From CAYLWW01 sp964387585 (GTDB taxonomy: Bacteria; Pseudomonadota; Alphaproteobacteria; Rickettsiales; Midichloriaceae), in contig CAYLWW010000038.1 in the NCBI GenBank assembly GCA_964387585.1, positions 1 to 14,611 on the forward strand: a stretch of DNA of 14,611 bases. Reading direction: 5' to 3'. Position 1 is the first letter of the stretch. Every line of letters begins with the position of its first letter. The position numbers and the translations under genes were made by a program. The notes beneath the pieces are model-generated. The model saw nothing but the letters and a program-made list of their open reading frames with translations. It was not told where the DNA came from and did no database searches. Positions 5,853-11,477 of the stretch are shown in pieces.

Positions 5853-6566
5853 CTACCCGGCAGAAGTTTTATTGCTCTCTTGGATCTCGCGATCGATCAT
5901 CACAAAGCCGTCAATCCTTATCAGTTTGTTGCCAAGGTACATCGAAGAGTCTTCGACCCCGCAGTGGGGGCACTTGGGGCGAGCAGGAGAATAGTGTCCC
6001 TTTTGCACAAATTTCATTTCCCCCTCATGCCCCATCCATCCACACTCTCTACATTTGCGGTTGCAAGACTTCTTCCATCGGGATTTTCTCTTGTCGTCGG
6101 GATAGAAGAACCTGGTGTCGATCTCTGTTTGTCTGTCTTCGAGGAAGGGAATCATAAGGGGTTTGATGGCCGCCCAGCAATCGCAGCAAACAAAGCACTT
6201 TGGAAAGTGTACGCCACGAACATGAATCGGCTTTTTGTGGTTGGGGTCTCCCTTCCGATGGTAGTAGCTGCTCCTTTTGTAGGTGGCGTAACGTGTTCTC
6301 TTGTCACAGCAAGAACATGGCAGACCATCCATTATCACGCACGAAGTTTCGAGAACTCCATTGGCCATGGCTACGGCCGCAATCCTGGATGCAGTCTCGG
6401 CCTGTAGTGGGGGAAGAGACGTGAATGCGGAAAGAACGTCATTCTCAAGCTTCACGCGATTAACTTCGGCTTGAATCTTGTCGCGACACCTCCCGTCAAG
6501 AAGAATAATTTCGTCATTCGTCAGGCTTACTAGAGTGGTGATTTCTCTTTGTGTCTGCTCGGCCAT
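5853..6566 (-). CDS. Double zinc-ribbon protein of unknown function (237 aa)
   Basis: ATG 6566 is three bases beyond the integrase stop (TAG-AAG-ATG), with the GAAGAGGAG at the integrase 3' end acting as ribosome binding site, so the genes are coupled. Residues 1-75 are helical (NDEIILLDGRCRDKIQAEV). Two Cys-rich modules follow: C84-x2-C87 with C127-x2-C130, and C172-x2-C175 with C199-x2-C202, each fitting a zinc ribbon. Basic stretches (KRKSRWKKSCNRKC) suggest nucleic-acid contact. Base composition is visibly lower in GC than the neighbours (many AAA, ATT and TTT codons), suggesting separate acquisition. Lying between integrase and the presumed attP, it may be a lysogenic-conversion (moron) gene or a recombination accessory. 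No family recognised. Confidence 0.75.
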   Translation of the reverse strand: MAEQTQREITTLVSLTNDEIILLDGRCRDKIQAEVNRVKLENDVLSAFTSLPPLQAETASRIAAVAMANGVLETSCVIMDGLPCSCCDKRTRYATYKRSSYYHRKGDPNHKKPIHVRGVHFPKCFVCCDCWAAIKPLMIPFLEDRQTEIDTRFFYPDDKRKSRWKKSCNRKCRECGWMGHEGEMKFVQKGHYSPARPKCPHCGVEDSSMYLGNKLIRIDGFVMIDREIQESNKTSAG

Positions 6567-6569
6567 CTT

Positions 6570-7724
6570 CTACTCCTCTTCTTTCGCATAAAACATATCG
6601 CCGAGCTTGCTCGCCGCGCGAACCTGCATCGACGGCAGAACGTGGGCATAGGTGCGCAGAGTCTCTACCGGGCCGTCGTGGCCCATTCGCTCGCTCACGA
6701 CCTTCACGTTCTCGTCAGCTTGCAGCAGCAGGGTTGCCATCGTATGCCGCAAATCGTAGAGCCGGAACGGCGGGAGCTTGCTTCGGCGGAGGATGCTCCT
6801 GAACAGGTTCCTCACCGCCTGCTTAGTCCGAAACCCGCCGGTCTGGCTAGGAAACACGAGGTTGTGTTCTTGCCACGCCTCGCCTGCAAACTCGCGCAAG
6901 AGTCGGCGATGCCCGTCGATGTAGCCCCGAAGCTCCGCCATCGCCTCTGGCGGCATTGCGATGCGTCTCCGCCCCGCCGCCGTCTTCGTGGCGCCGAGCA
7001 CCCACTCACCCGCGAGATTCTGCGTGAGAGCCTGCGTGACGCGGATTTCGTTGTTCTGCCAGTCGATGTGCGGCAGGGTTAGCCCGAGGTACTCGCCGGG
7101 CCGCATACCCGAGATGAGCGCGAGCTTAAAGAGCACGCCGTCGCGTTCCTCCGCAGCCCGCCGAACAAAGATGGCCGCTTGGTCGCTGTCCATCGCGCGC
7201 ACGACCTTGGTTTTCGCCTCGCGCTTGTTGGACGGCTTCTTGACCCCAAGGCTCGGGTTGGACGCTATCCGCCCCTCGGCTACCGCCATATCGAGCGCCT
7301 GCCGGAGGACCGTGGTCGAGAGCCGTATCACCGACCGCGACAACCCACGCCGAGACAGCTCGAGGAAAAACTCTCGGATGTCGGCGGCGGTGAGTCGATG
7401 GATTGGCATTCGCCCGAGCCCTGGCCCCACGTAGTATTGTGCTACTCGGCGGTAGGTGGTGATGGTCGAATCGCTGACATCGCCCTTCTTGCCGAGTTCT
7501 AGCCACTGCTCGATCAGCTTGTTCAGCGAAGTGCGGTCCTCTTTGACGACGACCATGCCACCCTCGTACTGCGCGACCAGGTCTCGCAGGTGGCGCTGTG
7601 CCTCTTTAAGCGTGCAGTGGACCGTGCGATGCTTGTAGATGCGCTTCCCCGTTGTCTCGTCGTGGCCGAGGGAGAGGCGGAGCTGATAGACGCCCTTGCC
7701 GCGCTTGATGATGCTACCTTTCAT
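6570..7724 (-). CDS. int: Phage tyrosine integrase
   Basis: A full-length 384-residue tyrosine recombinase. It has an N-terminal arm-binding domain (residues 1-55, with GVYQLRLSLGHDETTGKR), a SAM-like core-binding domain (about 64-165) and a catalytic domain (about 175-375). Active-site residues are Arg208 (SGMRPGEYLGL), Lys247 (ATKTAAGRRR), Arg326 (YDLRHT), His349 (MGHDG) and nucleophile Tyr359 (RTYAHV). The first position of the HxxR box is Tyr323 rather than His, a variation seen in some integrases. The protein catalyses attP x attB recombination and, with an excisionase, excision. The start overlaps the end of the upstream PRAI-like gene by 11 bases, placing both in one leftward operon with the excisionase-like gene. 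Confidence 0.95.
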   Translation of the reverse strand: MKGSIIKRGKGVYQLRLSLGHDETTGKRIYKHRTVHCTLKEAQRHLRDLVAQYEGGMVVVKEDRTSLNKLIEQWLELGKKGDVSDSTITTYRRVAQYYVGPGLGRMPIHRLTAADIREFFLELSRRGLSRSVIRLSTTVLRQALDMAVAEGRIASNPSLGVKKPSNKREAKTKVVRAMDSDQAAIFVRRAAEERDGVLFKLALISGMRPGEYLGLTLPHIDWQNNEIRVTQALTQNLAGEWVLGATKTAAGRRRIAMPPEAMAELRGYIDGHRRLLREFAGEAWQEHNLVFPSQTGGFRTKQAVRNLFRSILRRSKLPPFRLYDLRHTMATLLLQADENVKVVSERMGHDGPVETLRTYAHVLPSMQVRAASKLGDMFYAKEEE

Positions 7725-8391
7725 CGACGGACCTGCCGACGCCGTACACGGCCTGTAGCACGGCTTCGCATTTGTCTAGGTCAAACCAGTCATCGGTGCG
7801 CACGCCGGATTCCATGTCAATCCAGTAGGGTCCATCGGGGCCTATGGCGTCGATCACGTCGAGCACGTTATCTGGATTGATGCCGCCAGCGTACCCCACC
7901 TGGACTCCTCCACCAGGATGACGCGGCCAGGTGTCGGGCACTTTCCCAGTTCCACCCGAGCGGTCGAAGAGCATCTGTACACAGTTGTTGCACGCGGGGA
8001 ACTCGTCTCCACGAACCTGCATAATGCCCGATCCTCCATACTTTCTTGCGTAGGCAAGGATTGCATCATCGCTGGGATTTCGGTGGTTAATCTGGAAGCG
8101 GTCGAAGTATTGTAGGTCAAGCCCACTAGCCTTGATTCCGTGCAGGGCGCACGTAGCATGAAGCCCGCATAAGTGAGCGGCCTTGCCGAAGGGGAGAGTC
8201 TTTAGAGCGGCGACGAAGTCTTTAGAGGGGTAGCGATTTTCTTCACCTTGACGGTCCAAAGAGAACAGCACAGCCCACTCGACCGGGTAGCGTCCGCTGA
8301 GTTCCAGAACTCTTCCTAGACTAGTGCGAACATCAATGCCTGTAAAAGTGATGAAATCAGGCTTGCGAATCGCAGTATTGACGCTATCCAC
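7714..8391 (-). CDS. TIM-barrel protein related to phosphoribosylanthranilate isomerase
   Basis: GTG 8391 was chosen because GGAGG precedes it by 6-7 bases and it overlaps the excisionase stop; the open frame upstream is a shadow of that gene. The 225-residue product keeps TrpF-family features: a start-like strand FITFTGID (13-20), HLCG (73-76), LFDRSGGTG (141-149, comparable to the TrpF motif bearing the catalytic Asp, here Asp143), and GYAGGINPDNV (166-176) followed by WIDMESGV (190-197), the usual phosphate-binding end of the barrel. The catalytic Cys of the TrpF KICG motif appears to be Thr17, so ordinary Trp biosynthesis is doubtful. Relation to the fold is well supported; substrate and role in the integration operon are unknown. 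Confidence 0.75.
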   Translation of the reverse strand: MDSVNTAIRKPDFITFTGIDVRTSLGRVLELSGRYPVEWAVLFSLDRQGEENRYPSKDFVAALKTLPFGKAAHLCGLHATCALHGIKASGLDLQYFDRFQINHRNPSDDAILAYARKYGGSGIMQVRGDEFPACNNCVQMLFDRSGGTGKVPDTWPRHPGGGVQVGYAGGINPDNVLDVIDAIGPDGPYWIDMESGVRTDDWFDLDKCEAVLQAVYGVGRSVDER

Positions 8392-8596
8392 CGACAACCT
8401 CCGCCGGCAACTGGTTCGCCGACCAGGCGCGGACAAGCTCTTCGTTGACGCGCAGTCGACGGCCGAGCCGGACCACGCAGGAGGTGGGGATTTGACGCTT
8501 CTTGACAGCCTCGTAAGCCGCCCACTTGCTGACGCCGAGAAATCCCGCGAGCCACTCAATGGGCCGCAGGGGAGAGTTTACTGTTGCTTCTTGCAC
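8384..8596 (-). CDS. xis: Excisionase-like helix-turn-helix protein
   Basis: GTG 8596 has AGGAG at 8610-8606, 9 bases upstream. The 70-residue product has the winged-HTH pattern of Xis/HTH_17 proteins: IEWLAGFLGVSKWAAYEAVKK for helix-turn-helix (residues about 13-33), then the wing RQIPTSCVVRLGRRLRVN and a closing helix EELVRAWSA. Such proteins bend DNA at att sites and set the direction of the integrase, and some also act as repressors. It precedes the PRAI-like gene and integrase in one operon. The name xis rests on fold and position. Confidence 0.75.
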   Translation of the reverse strand: MQEATVNSPLRPIEWLAGFLGVSKWAAYEAVKKRQIPTSCVVRLGRRLRVNEELVRAWSANQLPAEVVGG

Positions 8597-8648
8597 GGAA
8601 ATTAGCTCCTGTTCGAAATGGTGTGAACAGGGCTAGGCTAACACAAAG

Positions 8649-8666
8649 CGTGTAACTTTGTACACG
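8649..8666. promoter_or_regulatory. Inverted repeat CGTGTA-N6-TACACG, candidate operator
   Basis: A perfect 6-bp inverted repeat with a 6-base centre in the 98-base gap between the TM2 gene and the excisionase gene. The half-site TACACG recurs three times in the repressor/Cro region (9802, 9844, 9877), so this is a plausible binding site for one of those regulators controlling integration genes. I see no clear promoter hexamers around it. Confidence 0.5.
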
Positions 8667-8694
8667 GTTTACAGAAATTAACGTATGAGATCTT

Positions 8695-9039
8695 CTATCC
8701 TGGTGTGTTTAGCCAGACGTATCCGAGGCACAGGACGATGGTGAGAGCAAGAAAAAGGGCGATGAACTCGGGCGGAACCGAAACTCCTTGTGAACCCGGA
8801 GCACCTGGCGGCTTCGGAGCGCCATCCTCGCACTCATAGAGCGTGAAAGATTCGTTGTCCTTGTACTTGAAATAGGAGATCGCCTCGAAAATTGAGACCA
8901 ACAAAGGAATGCCGGTGAACGAGAAGAGGAAGTACAGCACGCCCTTGCCCGTCTTGCCCATATAGAATTTGTGCAGACCTATACCGCCGAAGAAAAAGGC
9001 GCAGAATATGGCAAGGTCTCGGCTCCTAGTGACTCTCAT
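8695..9039 (-). CDS. TM2-domain membrane protein (114 aa)
   Basis: ATG 9039 overlaps the ImmA-like stop (ATGA) and has AAGGAG a few bases upstream. Residues about 9-56 form a TM2 domain: two hydrophobic helices around the signature GGIGLHKFYMG (Gly18, Gly21, His23, Phe25-Tyr26, Gly28). An acidic and Pro/Gly-rich loop (about 60-90) and a third hydrophobic helix (about 91-110) follow. It should be an inner-membrane protein with a cytoplasmic or periplasmic loop. As the third gene of the repressor operon it is likely made during lysogeny, where small membrane proteins often mediate superinfection exclusion; that role is inferred from context only. Confidence 0.85.
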   Translation of the reverse strand: MRVTRSRDLAIFCAFFFGGIGLHKFYMGKTGKGVLYFLFSFTGIPLLVSIFEAISYFKYKDNESFTLYECEDGAPKPPGAPGSQGVSVPPEFIALFLALTIVLCLGYVWLNTPG

Positions 9040-9365
9040 GCAGCAACTCCTTGAAGCGACCCCCATATGTGCGGGGGCCAGTCTACTTCGTCAACGGCGT
9101 AGTGTTGGAGCAATGTGTCGACCGCCCATCGATCCGCCTTGACCTCCCACAGCCGCCGGTCGTGGTAATAGCCTGGCGTCATATGGTGGCCCAGCTCGTG
9201 AGCGATTGCCCAACGCTCGAGGCGGATGGGAATGACGGCGGGCATCAGAATGAACGGCCCGAACTCCTCAAACTCGCCATACCAAACCGACTGCTCAAGT
9301 TTCCAGTCCGGGTCGGTCAGGATCCGAACCCCTAGCCTTTCGGCTATCATCCATATCGGCTCCAC
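9036..9365 (-). CDS. ImmA/IrrE-type zinc metallopeptidase
   Basis: GTG 9365 is preceded by GAGGGG at 8-base spacing; an ATG six codons in is the alternative. The 109-residue product carries AIAHELGHH, with HExxH at residues 56-60, and WEVKADRWA, with the third-ligand Glu74 in the ExxAD motif of the M78 family. It starts with the typical IAERLGVRI helix. Family members such as ImmA of ICEBs1 cleave the cognate XRE repressor and so trigger induction. The gene overlaps the 3' end of the repressor gene by 71 bases in another frame, an unusually long overlap, consistent with tight co-expression. Confidence 0.88.
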   Translation of the reverse strand: MEPIWMIAERLGVRILTDPDWKLEQSVWYGEFEEFGPFILMPAVIPIRLERWAIAHELGHHMTPGYYHDRRLWEVKADRWAVDTLLQHYAVDEVDWPPHIWGSLQGVAA

Positions 9366-9798
9366 TGTGCAACCCCCTCAAGATTAGCCTGAGAGCTGCA
9401 GCCGCTGCTGCGTCGGCCATCTCGGGCGTTACGTCTTCCCCATCCATCGCGGCCATCGGGAGCCTCAATGGCACCACCTTGGCAGTTTGTCCCGAGCTTT
9501 CGTAGTCCAAGCGGTCGGCTACGCCAAACAGCATCTGCCCCATCTCGCGAATCGCCCGCGCGATTGTGGCAATCTGGGGCGCCATCACCGCCGGAATCTC
9601 GCCGGTCAGAAACCACTCCATCGGCTTCCCGGTCGCCTGCGAGATGTGCAGCAGACTCTCCGCCGATGGCAGCCCCTTGCCGCCCTCGTATTTGGCGATA
9701 GCATCGCGACTCAGCTTCACGCGTTCGGCGAACTCCGGCTGGCTCATTCCCAGGGCTTTGCGCTGTGCTCTTATTCGCTCTCCAACTATGGTGGACAC
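9295..9798 (-). CDS. XRE-family lysogeny repressor (CI/ImmR-like)
   Basis: I place the start at GTG 9798 because the HTH begins right after it; the frame continues to 10086 only as antisense of cro. The 167-residue product has an HTH_3 domain at about residues 7-62 (IRAQRKALGMSQPEFAERVK, then the recognition helix SRDAIAKYEGG). A helical linker and an Ala-rich C-terminal part (MADAAAAAALRLILRGLH) follow, rather than a LexA-type peptidase domain. With an ImmA-like peptidase just downstream, the pair fits repressor/antirepressor-peptidase systems where cleavage lifts repression. It is transcribed divergently from cro, and likely binding sites lie at 9802-9882. The last 23 codons overlap the peptidase gene. 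Confidence 0.85.
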   Translation of the reverse strand: MSTIVGERIRAQRKALGMSQPEFAERVKLSRDAIAKYEGGKGLPSAESLLHISQATGKPMEWFLTGEIPAVMAPQIATIARAIREMGQMLFGVADRLDYESSGQTAKVVPLRLPMAAMDGEDVTPEMADAAAAAALRLILRGLHSGADMDDSRKARGSDPDRPGLET

Positions 9799-9801
9799 TC
9801 C

Positions 9802-9882
9802 TACACGATAGCACCTGTAAAGAGTGCTTGACATTGACGAACGTACACGCTTATACTCCGATCCAATGGACGAAGTTACACG
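9802..9882. promoter_or_regulatory. Operator region with three TACACG half-sites between repressor and cro
   Basis: TACACG occurs at 9802-9807, 9844-9849 (inside the cro promoter spacer) and 9877-9882 (in the first codons of cro), all in the same orientation. The partially matching opposite arm GGTGGA lies 6 bases before the first site, similar to the perfect inverted repeat at 8649-8666. Repressor or Cro binding here would control both divergent genes. Confidence 0.5.
9828..9857 (+). promoter_or_regulatory. Rightward early promoter (PR-like)
   Basis: TTGACA at 9828-9833 and TATACT at 9852-9857 with an 18-base spacer. The expected transcript start, about 7 bases after the -10 box, falls at about 9864, only one or two bases before the ATG of cro at 9866, so the mRNA would be leaderless or nearly so. 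Confidence 0.75.
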
Positions 9883-10096
9883 AACAGTGAAACTGCTACG
9901 CGCTGACCGGGGATGGTCGCAGACCAGGCTGGCGCGCGAAAGCGGTTTGTCGCGGGTCACCATTAACACGCTAGAGCGCAACAAGTCTACTCCGACCGTC
10001 GACACGGCGGAGAAGATTGCGACGGCGTTCGGTCTGACCCTCGCCGAGTTTTGGGCTCTGGCCCCGGACGCGACGGACCCCGACAAACCGCCCTGA
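9866..10096 (+). CDS. Cro-like XRE transcriptional regulator (76 aa)
   Basis: ATG 9866 gives MDEVTRTVKLLRADRGWSQ. An upstream in-frame GTG at 9824 is rejected because it lies before the promoter's -35 box. The HTH domain covers residues about 5-62: LLRADRGWSQTRLARESGLS, recognition helix RVTINTLERN, then the typical PTVDTAEKIATAFGLTLAEFW. It is short, with no C-terminal dimerisation domain, and is divergent from the repressor, which fits a Cro-type early regulator that turns down repressor synthesis. No ribosome binding site precedes it; translation would start from the mRNA 5' end. Confidence 0.85.
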   Translation: MDEVTRTVKLLRADRGWSQTRLARESGLSRVTINTLERNKSTPTVDTAEKIATAFGLTLAEFWALAPDATDPDKPP

Positions 10097-10278
10097 TGAC
10101 CAGCACGGCATCAGCCCCGATATTTATCGGCGGTGGATGGCCGCGAGTAAAACTAACCTGTACCTGCATCATAGGTAGACATTACCACGCCCACAGTGGC
10201 GCAGCACATAGAGAGGAGGAATTGAAAGAATGCCATTTTCCAGCCCCGACCCCAACGCCGACCGCCAGAACGACCTGA
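10096..10278 (+). CDS. Possible small overlapping ORF (60 aa)
   Basis: ATG 10096 overlaps the cro stop (TGATG), suggesting coupling, and the frame runs for 60 codons. The N-terminal part is hydrophobic and Cys-containing (IFIGGGWPRVKLTCTCIIG), but the end (PAPTPTPTARTT) is an out-of-frame reading of the next gene, which it overlaps by 49 bases. The stretch 10097-10229 may instead be an untranslated leader of the early operon. Low confidence. Confidence 0.25.
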   Translation: MTSTASAPIFIGGGWPRVKLTCTCIIGRHYHAHSGAAHREEELKECHFPAPTPTPTARTT

Positions 10279-10421
10279 TGGAGCGGTTCTGCACTCTCGG
10301 AAATGTGATGAAGCTGGCGCACCGCGTGGCCGATTACTGCCGCACTCAGCGCCATTTGATTCGCGCAGAGCTGAAGAGACTCTCCGCCGACTACAACGGC
10401 GCCGCCCTGGCGCCCGCATAA
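10230..10421 (+). CDS. Small hypothetical early protein (63 aa)
   Basis: A strong ribosome binding site (GAGAGGAGGA, 10211-10220) lies 9 bases before ATG 10230. The product is a mostly helical soluble protein (RQNDLMERFCTLGNVMKLAH, then YCRTQRHLIRAELKRLSADY) with no known motif. It lies early in the rightward operon behind cro. Size and helical content are compatible with a small regulatory or host-interaction protein; function unknown. Confidence 0.72.
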   Translation: MPFSSPDPNADRQNDLMERFCTLGNVMKLAHRVADYCRTQRHLIRAELKRLSADYNGAALAPA

Positions 10422-10425
10422 AATA

Positions 10426-10500
10426 AGCCTCTCTCGTCGTTGGCGCGGCGATGGAGGCTCAGTGAAGATGACTTGGTGTCGATTGTTACGCCTCCAAGTC
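10426..10500 (+). promoter_or_regulatory. Leader with two consecutive hairpins and a possible anti-SD segment
   Basis: Hairpin 1 is at 10426-10459: AGCCTC/GAGGCT outer stem and TCGTCG/CGGCGA inner stem. Hairpin 2 is at 10470-10500: GACTTGG/CCAAGTC with a 17-base loop. The GCCTCC at 10490-10495 is complementary to the GGAGGC ribosome binding site at 10532-10537 of the following gene, and GAGGC also occurs in hairpin 1, so alternative pairings could control translation. No U tract follows either hairpin. Confidence 0.4.
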
Positions 10501-10540
10501 TACACCGAAACACACACTCTGTCTAGACAAAGGAGGCAAT

Positions 10541-10756
10541 ATGCCAGCATCACCGACCGCCTACACCATCGACCCGGACGCCTTCCGCCGATGGCTCCGC
10601 GCGAAGAACCTCTCGCGCCGCGTACTCTCCGACCGTACCGGCATCAGCCGCACCTCTCTCCGCTACTGGGAGCGTGGTCGCGTCATCACCGCCGCCGCCG
10701 CCGAGCGACTCGCCACCGAAATCAGCGAAGTCCGCGAGCTCCTGGTGGCGTTATGA
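10541..10756 (+). CDS. Small helix-turn-helix DNA-binding protein (71 aa)
   Basis: ATG 10541 follows AAAGGAGGC (10529-10537). Residues about 13-58 fit a Cro/CI-type HTH: FRRWLRAKNLSRRVLSDRTG, recognition helix ISRTSLRYWERGR, then ITAAAAERLATEI. It is shorter than the usual XRE domain and has only a brief C-terminal helix (SEVRELLVAL). As a second regulator downstream of cro in the early operon it might act like a CII-type activator or an early repressor; the sequence cannot tell. It is coupled to the next gene by an ATGA overlap and preceded by the two-hairpin leader. Confidence 0.78.
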   Translation: MPASPTAYTIDPDAFRRWLRAKNLSRRVLSDRTGISRTSLRYWERGRVITAAAAERLATEISEVRELLVAL

Positions 10757-11070
10757 ATCTGCAAGTCGCCGCTATCTGCGGACCCTACGTGCAAATCGTG
10801 CGCTACCACGGTGGCGCGCCGTTGGACGCCATTTACATTGACGGCGTGGAAGTGGCACGAGTTCGTGAGGAGGCACTTCCACAAGGTGGCTGCTTCTTTG
10901 TGGCCATCGACCTCGTGGAACGCGAGGCTCGCGCTTTCGTAGGGTTCCGCTGCGATTGGACCGCCGCCGTCGAGTGGCTGCTCCGCCGGAACCACTGCGA
11001 TAACGACCAGATTGCGCAGGCCATCCGCCTGCACGACGCCGCCGAGGAGGATTGTGATGCTCGACGTTAA
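10753..11070 (+). CDS. Hypothetical early protein (105 aa)
   Basis: ATG 10753 overlaps the previous stop (ATGA). The product starts with a beta-rich stretch (LQVAAICGPYVQIVRYHGG, DAIYIDGVEVARV), has a central REARAFVGFRCDWTAAVEWLL segment and ends in a helix with several Asp/Glu and Cys residues. I recognise no family. Coding is supported by the stop-start coupling on both sides and high third-position GC. It is a member of the early rightward operon. Confidence 0.7.
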   Translation: MNLQVAAICGPYVQIVRYHGGAPLDAIYIDGVEVARVREEALPQGGCFFVAIDLVEREARAFVGFRCDWTAAVEWLLRRNHCDNDQIAQAIRLHDAAEEDCDARR

Positions 11071-11164
11071 CTTCGACGAGGTTCGTCTCTCATTCTGGAC
11101 GATGCTGCTCATCTTCTTTGGTGGCGCCGCCGTCGTGGAACTGCTGTTGCGGGGGGTGGCGTAG
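11057..11164 (+). CDS. Tiny single-pass membrane protein (35 aa)
   Basis: ATG 11057 lies inside the end of the previous gene with GAGGAGG about 7 bases upstream (11045-11050), and the stop TAG at 11162-11164 abuts the next ATG at 11165. The product is MLDVNFDEVRLSFW followed by a hydrophobic helix (TMLLIFFGGAAVVELLL) and RGVA. One transmembrane segment with an acidic N-terminal half suggests a small inner-membrane phage protein. Function unknown. Confidence 0.6.
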   Translation: MLDVNFDEVRLSFWTMLLIFFGGAAVVELLLRGVA

Positions 11165-11476
11165 ATGATTCGCTACACCGCAAAGGTCATTCTCCGCAAC
11201 GCCATCCGCGCACTGCTCGAGGACAACCTCCAGGGCTGCACCGTCGACAGTGACGACCGCTCCGAAGCCGTCATCACGCTCGAGGTTGAGCGCGACGAGG
11301 TGACGCTGCACGGCGAGAAGGGCTCCATCAAGGAGCAGATCGAGGACGCCATTGGCGCGCGCTGCCAGGTGCTGCAGATTCTGCACGCTCAGTGCCTCGA
11401 CTGCAACTCGTGCGCGCCGCATCGCTGCGAGTGCGTTCTCGCCGAGGGGCACACCGACGACCAGGAGGCCGCGTAA
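11165..11476 (+). CDS. Hypothetical protein with Cys-rich C-terminus (103 aa)
   Basis: Starts directly after the previous stop. Residues 1-70 look like an alpha/beta domain (MIRYTAKVILRNAIRALLED, AVITLEVERDEVTLHG). The end contains six Cys and two His near residues 68-93 (CQVLQILHAQCLDCNSC, PHRCEC), possibly one zinc site. No family recognised. It is part of the early operon, one base before the next ATG. Confidence 0.72.
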   Translation: MIRYTAKVILRNAIRALLEDNLQGCTVDSDDRSEAVITLEVERDEVTLHGEKGSIKEQIEDAIGARCQVLQILHAQCLDCNSCAPHRCECVLAEGHTDDQEAA

Positions 11477-11477
11477 G

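Noticed and set aside
5805..6407. Plus-strand ORF of 200 codons
   Set aside because: Antisense to the zinc-ribbon gene, whose paired CxxC motifs and coupling to int make the minus strand the coding strand.
9824..9868. Upstream GTG start for the Cro-like gene
   Set aside because: It would place the start codon before the -35 box of the gene's own near-consensus promoter; ATG 9866 begins right at the HTH domain.
9799..10086. N-terminal extension of the repressor frame to 10086
   Set aside because: The extra sequence is antisense to cro and Arg/Ser-rich; the HTH domain begins immediately after GTG 9798.
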